Part shown: piece after piece, positions 1 to 8,423 of the stretch
Layout: every line of letters starts with the position of its first letter
Position numbering within the stretch: the stretch's first letter is position 1
NCBI RefSeq assembly: GCF_036961565.1
Contig: NZ_JBAMDD010000007.1
Coordinates: 124,001-188,000, forward strand
Source of the DNA: Chitinimonas sp036961565
GTDB taxonomy: Bacteria; Pseudomonadota; Gammaproteobacteria; Burkholderiales; Chitinimonadaceae
Direction: 5' to 3'
DNA length: 64,000 bases
Position numbers and translations under genes: made by a program
Notes under the pieces: generated by a model
What the model saw: the letters and a program-made list of their open reading frames with translations, nothing else
Told to the model about the DNA's origin: nothing
Database searches by the model: none

Positions 1-841
1 TGGGCCAGCCGGCATAGGTATCGTTGTCTGCCAACACTAGGTAGAAATCCGGGTCGGCACTATAGAGCAGCTTCTCGGCATCGAACTGCGCTGCCGCCAA
101 TATGGCCTCCGGGCTGGCCTTCACATACACACCAACACGGTTGGGCAACTGGACCATATTGAGCTTATCGCGCAGCGCTCGCCCATACTCGGCATAGGCA
201 ATGGCGCCTGGCGTGGTCTTCACGGCCTCCACCACCGCGCCGCTGCCCTTGGCAGCGGTGCCCGACACGCCCTTCAACTCCTTGCTCACGCCTTGGCTTT
301 TCTTCCAGTCCGGAGAGCGAGCGTTCAGGTAATAGCTGAATGCAAAAGTAGAGCCCGAGCTATCGGCCCGGTAAACCGGCTTGATAGCCCTATCCAGTGC
401 ATTGGCCGGTATGCCCTCGTTTAGCGCCAGTATCTCCGTATCGTTCCAACGCTTGATCCGGCCGGTATAGATTTTGGCCAACACATCGGCATTGAGCTTG
501 AGCGAGCCGGCCTGCACGCCGGGCAGATTGACCACCGGCACCACCGCGCCCATGGCGACAGGAAACTGCCGCAGGCCTTTCTCGTCTAGCTCTGCCCGCT
601 TCAACGGCTCGTCCGAGGCGCCAAAATCCACCTGCTTGGTGGCGATGCGCTTAACCCCCTCGCCCGAGCCGACCGCCTCGTAATTGACCACCGAGCCGGC
701 GCCGGCCTGTTTCTGGTATTGCTCTGCCCATTTGCGGTAGAGCGGCTCGGCAAAGGTGGAACCCGCGCCAGACAGATTGGCCGCCTGGGCGCTCAGGCTA
801 ACCAGAGCCAACAGAAATAGCTTGAATAAAGGGGTAGGCAT
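1..841 (-). CDS. pstS: Phosphate ABC transporter substrate-binding protein PstS (3' end outside window)
   Basis: Periplasmic phosphate-binding subunit of the PstSCAB importer. Reading the minus strand from the ATG at 841 gives a signal peptide (MPTPLFKLFLLALVSLSAQA), then the PstS hallmarks LSGAGSTFAEPLY, GSGEGVKRI, VDFGASDEPL, a RADSSGST phosphate-contact motif and AIAYAEYGRA. About 280 codons are visible; the family is usually 330-345 residues, so only the C-terminus is missing. An AAGGAG ribosome site sits 10 nt before the start. A dispersed palindromic repeat (871-990) lies directly upstream, so any promoter is inside or beyond that repeat. PhoB control is usual for the family, but I could not identify a clear pho box. 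Confidence 0.95.
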   Translation of the reverse strand, partial: MPTPLFKLFLLALVSLSAQAANLSGAGSTFAEPLYRKWAEQYQKQAGAGSVVNYEAVGSGEGVKRIATKQVDFGASDEPLKRAELDEKGLRQFPVAMGAVVPVVNLPGVQAGSLKLNADVLAKIYTGRIKRWNDTEILALNEGIPANALDRAIKPVYRADSSGSTFAFSYYLNARSPDWKKSQGVSKELKGVSGTAAKGSGAVVEAVKTTPGAIAYAEYGRALRDKLNMVQLPNRVGVYVKASPEAILAAAQFDAEKLLYSADPDFYLVLADNDTYAGWP

Positions 842-1184
842 CACAGCAGCGCTCCTTGGCAATAACGCTTGAATCCGCTCACAACATGGCTTGGGCGTTG
901 TTGCGCAAACTTGCCGTACTGTTTGCGTACTGCCGATTGCACATGTCAGTTACCCCAAAGCCAGTAGGGTTTTGTTAGCGGTTCTTTTAATACGATAGAT
1001 GCTGTCGCCGATATACACGGGACAACGCAAATGCAAAGCCAGCAGCGGACGCAGCAGCAATCCCTTATTAATCATGGCTTTAATTGGAAATGTATAGGCA
1101 CACCCGCCCCCGAGGCTGCCCGCCGCTTGTCGGATTGTTCAAGACAAAGCTGGGTGCGCAGCCCGCTGGGGCCGTAAGCAACGC
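842..1184. other. Intergenic region between pstS and the Mth938-like gene
   Basis: Both flanking genes are on the minus strand, so this holds the pstS 5' region. It contains the pstS ribosome site (about 852-857), the palindromic repeat at 871-990 and about 190 nt in which I see no gene. Confidence 0.5.
871..990 (+). repeat. Dispersed imperfect palindromic repeat, copy 1
   Basis: This ~120-bp stretch aligns end to end with 27396-27524. Shared blocks are GAAnCCnCTnACAA near the left end, CTTGCCGTAC followed by CGTACTG in the middle, and AAAGCCAG/GGGTTTTGTTAGCGGTTCTT at the right end. The right end is roughly the reverse complement of the left end, so the unit is a long imperfect palindrome. 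It lies 30 bp upstream of the pstS start codon, in the same orientation relative to the downstream gene as copy 2. Confidence 0.75.
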
Positions 1185-1553
1185 TTACTCGAACAGCACG
1201 GCAGCAATCACCCTGCGGTCTTCCGCCACCAGGATATTGAAGGTGCGGCACAGGGCCGAGATATCCATGGCATCCACGCCGACCTGCGCCTGCATCAGCG
1301 CACGGCTAAGGCGGGGGTGTGGAAACTGCAAGCGGCTGCCGGTGCCCAGCAGCACCACCTCGGGCTGAAATGCCAGCAAAGCTTCAAAATCGGCCTCGGT
1401 CAATTCAGCAAAGCTGGCAGGACGCCAGGGATCCACGCTGGTGGGGCTGACCACCAGGCTGCCACTGCGCCGCTGTTCGTTGACGCTGACAAAGTCGGCA
1501 CCATAGCCAGTAAAGACATTGAGATGGGTAGGTTTGTCGGCGTGCAGTTTCAT
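1185..1553 (-). CDS. Mth938-like domain protein (DUF498/COG3737)
   Basis: The 122-residue product has the layout of the Mth938/NDUFAF3-like fold: a short N-terminal beta region (VFTGYGADFVSVN), a SLVVSP strand, the conserved segment PEVVLLGTGSRLQFP and the C-terminal VDAMDISALCRTFNILVAEDRRVIAAVL. These small proteins are widespread in Proteobacteria. Their biochemical role is unproven; the mitochondrial relative assists complex I assembly. The gene is divergent from alaA, with 137 bp between them. Length matches the family. Confidence 0.85.
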   Translation of the reverse strand: MKLHADKPTHLNVFTGYGADFVSVNEQRRSGSLVVSPTSVDPWRPASFAELTEADFEALLAFQPEVVLLGTGSRLQFPHPRLSRALMQAQVGVDAMDISALCRTFNILVAEDRRVIAAVLFE

Positions 1554-1690
1554 GGCGGGCTATCTGTCTATCCAGGCCGTATTCTACCCCTGCGGTCGTG
1601 GAATAAGTGCTAGGTGCAAAGCGAATATTGCAGGGCAGCAAACTTTGCTACTATCGAACGCTCCCCATAACGCCTGCAGCCCAGAACACA

Positions 1691-2938
1691 ATGCGCGCCG
1701 TCAAAAAGTCCCAGAAACTCGACAACGTCTGTTACGAAATCCGCGGCCCCGCTTTGGCGCGCGCCAAGCAGATGGAGGACGACGGCCAGCGCATCATCAA
1801 GCTCAATATCGGCAATCTGGCGGTTTTCGGTTTCGAGCCCCCCGACGAGATCGTCCGTGACGTGATACACAACCTGCCCCAGGCGGGTGGCTATGCCGAT
1901 TCCAAGGGTATCTTCCCAGCCCGCAAGGCCGTCATGCACTATGCCCAGCAAAAAGGCATCAAGGGCGTCAGTGTCGAGGACATCTATATCGGCAACGGCG
2001 TATCAGAGTTGATCCTGCTGAGCATGAACGCGCTGCTCAACAATGGCGACGAAGTGCTGGTGCCTGCACCGGACTATCCTCTCTGGACTGCCGCCGTGTC
2101 CTTGTCTGGCGGCACGGCCCGGCATTATCTCTGCGACGAAGCCAATGACTGGCTGCCCGATCTGGACGATATCCGCGCCAAGATCACCGACACCACGCGC
2201 GCCATCGTGGTGATCAACCCCAACAATCCCACCGGTGCGCTGTACCCCGACGAGATATTGCAGGGCATCTTGCAGATAGCCCGCGAACACGACCTGATCG
2301 TCTATGCCGATGAGATCTACGACAAGACCCTGTACGACGGCCACACCCATACCAGCATCGCCTCGCTGGCTGACGATGTGTTCTGCGTTACCTATGGCGG
2401 CCTGTCCAAGAACTACCGTGCCTGCGGCTATCGCGCCGGCTGGATGATACTGAGCGGCGACAAGCGCCATGCCCAGGACTATATCGACGGCCTCAACATC
2501 GTGGCCTCCATGCGCCTGTGCGCCAACGTGCCCAGCCAGCATGCCATCCAGACAGCCCTGGGCGGCTACCAGAGCATCAACGAACTAGTCGCACCAGCTG
2601 GCCGGCTGACTCGCCAGCGCGACCTGGCCTGGGAGCGGCTGACAGCCATCCCCGGTGTCAGCTGCGTCAAGCCCAAGGGGGCGCTGTACCTGTTCCCCCG
2701 GCTGGATCCCAAGGTCTACCCGATTGCAGATGACCAGGCCTTCATCACCGAACTGCTGGAAGAAGAAAAAGTGCTGCTGGTGCAGGGCACCGGTTTCAAC
2801 TGGCACTCGCCCGACCACCTGCGAGTCGTGTTCCTGCCCCATATGGATGAGCTGGAAGAGGCCCTGGATCGCATCGAGCGCTTTCTGGCGGCTTACCGAA
2901 AACGTCACGAAAGCCATGCATGTACGCCCTCCGCCTGA
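1691..2938 (+). CDS. alaA: Glutamate-pyruvate aminotransferase AlaA
   Basis: PLP fold-type I aminotransferase making alanine from pyruvate and glutamate. I chose the ATG at 1691 because the product then starts MRAVKKSQKLDNVCYEIRGP, matching the family N-terminus; a longer frame back to 1607 adds a non-homologous tail. Visible landmarks are YADSKGIFPARKAV, the cofactor region NGVSELILLSMNALL, VVINPNNPTGALY, YADEIYDK and the Schiff-base lysine in GGLSKNYRACGYR. The product is 415 residues, normal for the family. The usually conserved NPAPFGF region reads NLAVFGF here. The last 19 bases overlap the next gene, and the run into hom and thrC suggests an amino-acid biosynthesis operon. Confidence 0.93.
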   Translation: MRAVKKSQKLDNVCYEIRGPALARAKQMEDDGQRIIKLNIGNLAVFGFEPPDEIVRDVIHNLPQAGGYADSKGIFPARKAVMHYAQQKGIKGVSVEDIYIGNGVSELILLSMNALLNNGDEVLVPAPDYPLWTAAVSLSGGTARHYLCDEANDWLPDLDDIRAKITDTTRAIVVINPNNPTGALYPDEILQGILQIAREHDLIVYADEIYDKTLYDGHTHTSIASLADDVFCVTYGGLSKNYRACGYRAGWMILSGDKRHAQDYIDGLNIVASMRLCANVPSQHAIQTALGGYQSINELVAPAGRLTRQRDLAWERLTAIPGVSCVKPKGALYLFPRLDPKVYPIADDQAFITELLEEEKVLLVQGTGFNWHSPDHLRVVFLPHMDELEEALDRIERFLAAYRKRHESHACTPSA

Positions 2939-3366
2939 CCGACGACGACCGCAAACTGATCGAACCCACCTGGCTGTCCCGGGCGGAAGCGGTACACCGC
3001 GAACTGCGCCCGCAACTGGCGGCAGACTACGCCGCGCAAATGGCTGGCATCTTTGCCGACGGGGGTGAGATGGTGGTGGCCATAGAAGGCGAGGCCGTGC
3101 TGGGCGTCGCCGTCTACCGCTGCTACCGCGATACTTTCTCTGGCACCAAATTCTATGTGGATGACCTGGTCACCACCGAGGCCCAGCGCTCTCGCGGGGC
3201 CGGCAAGTTGCTGCTGGACTGGCTGCAGCAGGATGCCCGCCGCCGCGGTGCCAGCAATTTCATACTCGACTCAGGTACGCAACGTGAACGGGCCCATCGC
3301 TTCTATTTCCGCGAGGGCCTGGGCATCGCCTGTTTCAATTTCTGCAAACCTCTCTCAAACGACTAG
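2920..3366 (+). CDS. GNAT family N-acetyltransferase
   Basis: The 148-residue protein has the GNAT core: strand 4 FYVDDLVTTEAQRSRGAGKLLL with the acyl-CoA pyrophosphate loop (Q/RxxGxG/A equivalent RSRGAG), then helix 3 and strand 5 (FILDSGTQRERAHRFY) ending in the typical FYFREGL. The substrate cannot be deduced. It overlaps alaA by 19 bases and ends 10 bases before hom, so it is most likely co-transcribed and translationally coupled with them. Confidence 0.9.
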   Translation: MYALRLTDDDRKLIEPTWLSRAEAVHRELRPQLAADYAAQMAGIFADGGEMVVAIEGEAVLGVAVYRCYRDTFSGTKFYVDDLVTTEAQRSRGAGKLLLDWLQQDARRRGASNFILDSGTQRERAHRFYFREGLGIACFNFCKPLSND

Positions 3367-3376
3367 GCAAACCCGT

Positions 3377-4702
3377 ATGAAACCCATCCAAGTAGGCCTG
3401 TTGGGCTTCGGCACGGTCGGCTCCGGCGTCGCCAAGGTACTGGCCCGCAATGCCGAGGAAATCGGCCGTCGCGCCGGCCGCGCCATCGAAGTGAAACGTG
3501 TCGCTGTCCGCAATATTGAAAAGGCCCGTGCCGTTGCACCGGTTGCCGTAGTCGAAGGGCTGGCCTTCGGCAACGATTTCCACGCCGTGGTCGACGACCC
3601 GGAAATCAGCATCATCTGCGAACTGATAGGCGGCACCACCCTGGCCAAAGAGCTGGTACTGCGCGCCATCGCCAACGGCAAGCATGTGGTCACTGCCAAC
3701 AAGGCGCTGCTGGCCCTGCATGGCAACGAGATCTTCGCCGCAGCCCAGGCGCGTGGCGTCACCGTGGCCTTTGAGGCGGCGGTAGCCGGTGGCATCCCCA
3801 TCATCAAGGCACTGCGCGAGGGCCTCACCGCCAACCGTATCGAATGGATAGCCGGCATCATCAATGGCACCTCCAACTTCATCCTGACCGAGATGCGCGA
3901 CAAGGGTGCCGCCTTTGCCGATGTGCTGGCCGAAGCGCAGCAGCTGGGCTATGCCGAAGCCGACCCGACCTTCGATATCGAAGGCCATGATGCCGCCCAC
4001 AAGCTGACCATATTGTCGGCCCTGGCTTTCGGCATACCCATGCAGTTCGACAAGGCCTATCTGGAAGGTATCTCCAGACTGACCCAGGAAGACATTGCCT
4101 ACGCCGAACAGCTGGGCTACCGCATCAAGCTGCTGGGCATTACCCGGCGCAAGGCCAATGGCGTAGAGCTGCGGGTACACCCCACCCTGATCCCGGCCAA
4201 GCGCATCATCGCCAATGTGGACGGTGTCATGAACGCCGTGGTGGTACAGGGCGATGCCGTAGGCCAGACCCTCTACTGCGGCCGTGGCGCCGGCTCCGAG
4301 CCCACTGCGTCGGCCGTGGTGGCCGATCTGGTCGATGTGACCCGCCTGCTGACAGCCGACCCGGAACACCGCGTACCGCACCTGGCTTTCCAGCCAGACC
4401 GCTTGGTCGACCTGCCCATCCTGCCCATCGATGCCGTGGAAACCAGCTACTACCTGCGGCTCAAGGCACACGACAAGGCCGGCGTGATGGCGGATGTCAC
4501 CCGTATCCTGGCCGACGCCGACATCTCCATCGATGCCATGATGCAAAAGGAGCCCGCCGAAGGCGTGAAGGTCGTGGACATCATCATCCTCACCCATATT
4601 GCGCTGGAACGCCGGGTGGATGAGGCCATTGCCCGTATCGAAGGCCTGGCCACCATAGCCGGCAGCGTCACCAAGCTGCGGCTGGAAAACCTGGATAAGT
4701 AA
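3377..4702 (+). CDS. hom: Homoserine dehydrogenase
   Basis: Reduces aspartate semialdehyde to homoserine on the way to threonine and methionine. The ATG at 3377 gives MKPIQVGLLGFGTVGSGVAK, an NAD(P)-binding Rossmann start; an upstream extension of the frame to 3155 only re-reads the GNAT gene. Further marks are TANKALLA, EAAVAGGIPIIKAL, GIINGTSNFILTEM and GYAEADPTFDIEGHDAAHK. The C-terminal ~85 residues are an ACT domain (YYLRLKAHDKAGVMADV), the usual site of threonine feedback inhibition. The product is 441 residues, normal for the monofunctional enzyme. It sits 12 bases ahead of the MOSC gene and about 0.8 kb ahead of thrC. Confidence 0.96.
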   Translation: MKPIQVGLLGFGTVGSGVAKVLARNAEEIGRRAGRAIEVKRVAVRNIEKARAVAPVAVVEGLAFGNDFHAVVDDPEISIICELIGGTTLAKELVLRAIANGKHVVTANKALLALHGNEIFAAAQARGVTVAFEAAVAGGIPIIKALREGLTANRIEWIAGIINGTSNFILTEMRDKGAAFADVLAEAQQLGYAEADPTFDIEGHDAAHKLTILSALAFGIPMQFDKAYLEGISRLTQEDIAYAEQLGYRIKLLGITRRKANGVELRVHPTLIPAKRIIANVDGVMNAVVVQGDAVGQTLYCGRGAGSEPTASAVVADLVDVTRLLTADPEHRVPHLAFQPDRLVDLPILPIDAVETSYYLRLKAHDKAGVMADVTRILADADISIDAMMQKEPAEGVKVVDIIILTHIALERRVDEAIARIEGLATIAGSVTKLRLENLDK

Positions 4703-4714
4703 GCAGGTCCGCGC

Positions 4715-5257
4715 ATGCAAGGCGAGGTGCTGGCGGTCTGCCGTCATCCGGAGCATGGCTTCAGCAAGCCATGCACGGCGCACATCACCCTGCTGGCGGG
4801 CTTGGGCGTGGAGGGCGATGCCCATATGGGCACCACCGTAAAGCACCGCTCGCGGGTACGCCAGAATCCCGATCAGCCCAACCTGCGACAGGTACACCTG
4901 ATTGCGGCAGAGTTGCTCGACGAACTGCAGCAGCAAGGGTTTGCCGTGGCGGCGGGCGCACTGGGCGAGAACGTCACCACCCGTGGGCTGGATTTGATAC
5001 ACCTGCCGCGCGGCACAGTACTGCATCTGGGTGCACAGGCCGAAGTGGAGATCACCGGCCTGCGCAATCCCTGCAACCAGATTGAGGCCTTCCAGCCAGG
5101 CCCGCTGGCCGCCGTGCTGGGCCGGGATGAAGCCGGCAACCTGGTACGCAAGGCAGGCATCATGGGGATAGTCCGGGCTGGCGGCGTGGTACGACCAGGC
5201 GATACCATCCGGCTAACCTTGCCGCCCCTGCCCTACCATAAGCTGGAGCGTGTCTAG
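4715..5257 (+). CDS. MOSC domain-containing protein
   Basis: A 180-residue stand-alone MOSC (molybdenum cofactor sulfurase C-terminal) domain. Evidence is GLGVEGDAHMG near residue 30, VHLIAAELLDEL, GALGENVTTRGLDL, a LPRGT strand and the conserved GLRNPCNQIE with the family cysteine. MOSC domains bind Moco or transfer sulfur; the substrate of this free-standing type is unknown. It lies 12 bases after hom and about 226 bases before thrC, probably in one transcription unit, although it has no obvious link to threonine synthesis. Confidence 0.88.
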   Translation: MQGEVLAVCRHPEHGFSKPCTAHITLLAGLGVEGDAHMGTTVKHRSRVRQNPDQPNLRQVHLIAAELLDELQQQGFAVAAGALGENVTTRGLDLIHLPRGTVLHLGAQAEVEITGLRNPCNQIEAFQPGPLAAVLGRDEAGNLVRKAGIMGIVRAGGVVRPGDTIRLTLPPLPYHKLERV

Positions 5258-5282
5258 GAAACAGCCGCCAACCACAGTTTCA

Positions 5283-5303
5283 CTGGGTGTGACCCACACC
5301 CAG
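5283..5303. other. Perfect hairpin between the MOSC gene and thrC
   Basis: CTGGGTGTG and CACACCCAG flank a 3-base loop, giving a 9-bp perfect stem. No T-run follows, so this is not a standard intrinsic terminator. It may stabilise mRNA ends or act in attenuation. Confidence 0.4.
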
Positions 5304-5483
5304 GTAACAGCACCAAAGAGCAACAAAGCCCTGCCCAGCAGGTGTGATGCATGACAAGGACGCGAACAGCCAGGTCCAGCCAGAAGCGCTACCCAGGCCG
5401 ATTGCGACAAGCCGGCCCACGACGCCGAAGTGATGAAACACCCAGCAAACCACTGGCAGCACAGGCACTCACAGGAAACCGAC

Positions 5484-6896
5484 ATGCAATACATCAGCAC
5501 CCGCGGCGGCATGGCCCCGCAAGCCTTCAGCGACATCCTGCTCGGCGGCCTGGCACCCGATGGTGGCCTGGTCGTCCCCGATGTGTACCCCCAGGTGGAC
5601 AATGCCACACTGCAAGCCTGGCGCAGCCTGAGCTACCCACAACTGGCCTATGAGATCGTCTCGCGCTTTGCCACCGATATCCCGGCTGCCGATGTACGGC
5701 GCCTGGTGGAAGCCGCCTATACCCGCGATGCCTTCGGCAGCGATGAGATCACCCCGCTGACCGAGCTGGAGCCCGGCCTGCACCTGCTGCACCTGTCCAA
5801 CGGCCCCACACTGGCCTTCAAGGACATCGCCATGCAGCTGTTGGGCCAATTGTTCGAGTACGTCCTGACCCGCCGTGGCGAATCGGTCAACATCGTCGGC
5901 GCAACCTCGGGCGATACCGGCTCCGCTGCCGAGTACGCCATGCGCGGCAAGCAGGGCGTCAACGTCTTCATGCTCAGCCCTCATGGCCGCATGAGCCCCT
6001 TCCAGCGGGCGCAGATGTTCAGCCTGCAGGATGCCAACATCCACAATCTGGCAGTGGAAGGCACCTTTGACGACTGCCAGGATATCGTCAAGGCCATCAA
6101 CAATGATGCCAGCTTCAAGGCCGGCTACAAGGTCAGCGCCGTCAACTCCATCAACTGGGGCCGTATCGTCGCCCAGGTGGTGTATTACTTCCGCGCCTAC
6201 CTCAAGGTGGCCGGCAAGATAGGCGACCCGGTGGACTTCGTGGTGCCCTCCGGCAACTTCGGCAATATCTGCGCCGGCCATATCGCCCGCCAGATGGGCC
6301 TGCCCATAGGCAAGCTGGTAGTAGCCACCAACGAGAACGATGTGCTGGACGAGTTCTTCAAGACCGGCCGTTACACCGTGCGCGGCTCCGCCGCCACCCA
6401 TGCCACCTCCAGCCCCTCCATGGACATCTCCAAGGCCTCCAATCTGGAACGCTTTGTATTCGACCTGATAGACCGCGACAGTGCCGCGCTGGCCGGCCTG
6501 TGGCGCGAAGTGGACAGCACCGGGGGCTTCGACTTTGGCAAGACACCCTCGTTTGCCCGCATGGTGGGCGAGTTCGGCTTCAGCTCTGGCAAGAGCACCC
6601 ATGCCGACCGTATCGCCACCATACGCAGCGCCAAATCGCGCTGGAACGTAGTGCTCGACCCGCACACGGCAGATGGCGTCAAGGTCGCGCTGGAAAGCCG
6701 CCGCCCTGGTGTGCCCATGGTCACCCTGGAAACCGCCCTGCCCGCCAAGTTCGAGGCCACCATCCTCGAAGCATTGGGCGAACAGCCTCCGCGCCCGGCC
6801 GAGCTAGCCGATCTGGAAAGCCGCCCGCAACGCAGCAGCGTGATGCCCAACGACGTCGATGCCATCAAGCAGTACCTGATCAACACCTTGGGTTGA
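5484..6896 (+). CDS. thrC: Threonine synthase
   Basis: Converts O-phosphohomoserine to threonine with PLP. The ATG at 5484 follows an AGGAAA site and yields MQYISTRGGMAPQAFSDILL, the typical start of the long Gram-negative form. Landmarks are the PLP lysine in NGPTLAFKDIAMQLL (K113), the phosphate-binding ATSGDTGSAAEYA, SINWGRIVAQVVYYF and VPSGNFGNICAGH. The 470-residue length fits the subgroup. A hairpin without T-run follows at 6904-6944. Confidence 0.96.
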   Translation: MQYISTRGGMAPQAFSDILLGGLAPDGGLVVPDVYPQVDNATLQAWRSLSYPQLAYEIVSRFATDIPAADVRRLVEAAYTRDAFGSDEITPLTELEPGLHLLHLSNGPTLAFKDIAMQLLGQLFEYVLTRRGESVNIVGATSGDTGSAAEYAMRGKQGVNVFMLSPHGRMSPFQRAQMFSLQDANIHNLAVEGTFDDCQDIVKAINNDASFKAGYKVSAVNSINWGRIVAQVVYYFRAYLKVAGKIGDPVDFVVPSGNFGNICAGHIARQMGLPIGKLVVATNENDVLDEFFKTGRYTVRGSAATHATSSPSMDISKASNLERFVFDLIDRDSAALAGLWREVDSTGGFDFGKTPSFARMVGEFGFSSGKSTHADRIATIRSAKSRWNVVLDPHTADGVKVALESRRPGVPMVTLETALPAKFEATILEALGEQPPRPAELADLESRPQRSSVMPNDVDAIKQYLINTLG

Positions 6897-6903
6897 TACG
6901 CCC

Positions 6904-6944
6904 ATGCAGGAGGTAGCCGCCATCCGGCGGTTATCTCCTTGCAT
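6904..6944 (+). terminator. Long hairpin downstream of thrC
   Basis: An imperfect inverted repeat running ATGCAGGAGGTAGCCGCC, ATC loop, CGGCGGTTATCTCCTTGCAT starts 8 bases after the thrC stop codon. It is stem-strong but lacks a U-tract, so termination efficiency is uncertain. Confidence 0.5.
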
Positions 6945-7004
6945 GCCAGCAGGCCGGCTTGGCAGGCACTATGCTTGAGGCAGTCCCCGTGCTGCACATA
7001 GCCC

Positions 7005-7793
7005 ATGCGATTGCTGCCTCTGATCCTTGCCCTGCTTACCCCTGCCGCGCTGGCCGCCAGCCCCGCCGGCACCGAAACCCTGCGCATCTGCGATGACGGC
7101 GGCGGTTGGCCGCCCTATATCTGGCAGGAGGGCAGCACAGCCGACGGCAACCCCATCCTGAAAGGCTATTCCATCGATGTGCTCAAGCGGATCGCCGACG
7201 ATGCCGGGCTGGATTTCAAGATCGATATGCTGCCCTGGGAGCGTTGCCAGGCGCTGCTGAAACGGGGCATGTACGAAATGGCGCTGGGCGCCTCCATCAA
7301 TCCCGAACGGGAACGGGATTACATGCTCAGCCACGCTTACTACCAGACCACCAGCGTCTATTTCTACAGCCGCCAGCGCCATCCCAAGGGCCTGGCGGTA
7401 CAACAGCTACCCGACCTAAAAAAATATCGCGTTTGCGGCCTGCACGGCTACAACTACGAAACCTATGGCCTGGGGCCCAAGGACGTGGACCGGGGCACCT
7501 CGCAGTTCCCGCAGCTGATTGCCAAGCTGCATGCCGGGCATTGTGACCTGTTTATCGAAAAGCGCGAAGTGATGGTGGGCTTTAGCCTGACCGACCCTAA
7601 AATGAAGCGACTGCTGAACGACACCCGGTTGGCCAGCGCCCCCGTGCCTGGCGTCGCCGCCACCAGCTTCCATATGATGCTATCCCGCGCCACCCCCCGC
7701 AGCCGCGCCTTGCTGACCCTGCTCAACGCCGGCATCGATGCCATGGCAGAAAATGGCGAACTGGCCAAGCTGCAGAAACGCTACTTACCCTGA
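7005..7793 (+). CDS. Periplasmic solute-binding protein, family 3 type (orphan)
   Basis: The 262-residue product begins with a clear signal peptide (MRLLPLILALLTPAALAA) and continues with the amino-acid-binding-protein pattern GGGWPPYIW, KGYSIDVLKRIADDAG, LPWERCQALLKRGMYEMALG and a C-terminal LQKRYLP. No permease or ATPase gene adjoins, so it is either an orphan receptor or serves a transporter encoded elsewhere. A distant paralogue of the same length lies at 56057-56845. The ligand is unknown. Confidence 0.85.
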   Translation: MRLLPLILALLTPAALAASPAGTETLRICDDGGGWPPYIWQEGSTADGNPILKGYSIDVLKRIADDAGLDFKIDMLPWERCQALLKRGMYEMALGASINPERERDYMLSHAYYQTTSVYFYSRQRHPKGLAVQQLPDLKKYRVCGLHGYNYETYGLGPKDVDRGTSQFPQLIAKLHAGHCDLFIEKREVMVGFSLTDPKMKRLLNDTRLASAPVPGVAATSFHMMLSRATPRSRALLTLLNAGIDAMAENGELAKLQKRYLP

Positions 7794-8161
7794 TGGATAA
7801 GGTGAGGGATGGGACCACAAGGCCAGAGTACAGGTGATACCGCATGGCCGTGTGGAGCGACCGGTTCGGAGCCTGCTGCATCACCCTGGCAGCAGGGCGC
7901 TGAGCGCCAGGCCTGTCAACCAGATGCGCGCCCACTGATCGCGCCGGGCTCACCTAAGCAGCCTCCCGGAAATGCTACCGGCCTGATATACTGCGGCCCG
8001 CACAAAGTTTCAGGGGTACGCTGCTGGATAGTAGAAGGCGTGGAGCGCGCAGGGGGATTTCGCAAGTCGTTGATATCGTTAACGACGATGCAAACCGAAA
8101 ATTCCGCTACATCGGTTCGATGCTTGACCCGCCTCCACCCCCACCAGCAGCTTGCCTCACC
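7794..8161. other. Intergenic region upstream of tRNA-Leu
   Basis: I see no convincing coding region here. The only notable element is a TATACT hexamer at 7987-7992 without a good -35 partner. Confidence 0.4.
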
Positions 8162-8246
8162 GCCCGGATGGTGAAACTGGTAGACACAAGGGACTTAAAA
8201 TCCCTCGGCGCAAGCCGTGCCGGTTCGATTCCGGCTCCGGGCACCA
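8162..8246 (+). tRNA. tRNA-Leu (anticodon UAA)
   Basis: The 85-nt cloverleaf has acceptor GCCCGGA pairing with TCCGGGC, D-arm GGTGAAACTGGTAGAC, anticodon arm GGGACTTAAAATCCC with anticodon TAA, a long variable arm (class II), the GGTTCGATTCC T-arm and an encoded CCA. Its 3' end is the apparent integration site of the downstream island. Confidence 0.97.
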
Positions 8247-8249
8247 GAG
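8224..8249 (+). other. Putative attL (tRNA-Leu 3' end)
   Basis: The T-arm to CCA segment TTCGATTCCGGCTCCGGGC plus ACCAGAG recurs in degenerate form at 20762-20786. A P4-type integrase starts 175 bp downstream, the usual arrangement for tRNA-targeting islands. Confidence 0.65.
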
Positions 8250-8278
8250 TACAGTCCGAGTAGTTCCGAAGACTTCCA

Positions 8279-8314
8279 GAAACCCGCATCGTTGCTAGCG
8301 ATGCGGGTTTTTTG
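8279..8314 (+). terminator. Rho-independent terminator after tRNA-Leu
   Basis: AACCCGCATCG, loop TTGCTAG, CGATGCGGGTT form an 11-bp perfect stem followed by TTTTTTG. If the tRNA 3' end is the attachment site, this terminator belongs to the island; a second one lies just past the right end (20804-20831). Confidence 0.85.
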
Positions 8315-8360
8315 TTGTCCCCTTACGTCCGTGTAGGTGTGTCCATATCCAAGCTTTTTG

Positions 8361-8410
8361 TGTACCTTTCTGTGTACCTTTTCAAAACTGGCCAAAAAAA
8401 GGTACACATT
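8361..8410. promoter_or_regulatory. Putative integrase arm-type binding repeats, left end
   Basis: TGTGTACCTT occurs at 8361-8370 and again at 8373-8382, and an inverted AAAGGTACACA lies at about 8399-8408. The same TGTGTACC pair occurs at 20688-20706 close to the right end. Short repeats near both att sites are typical arm sites of P4/lambda-class integrases; the assignment is inference. Confidence 0.5.
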
Positions 8411-8423
8411 CTGGTGACATCAC

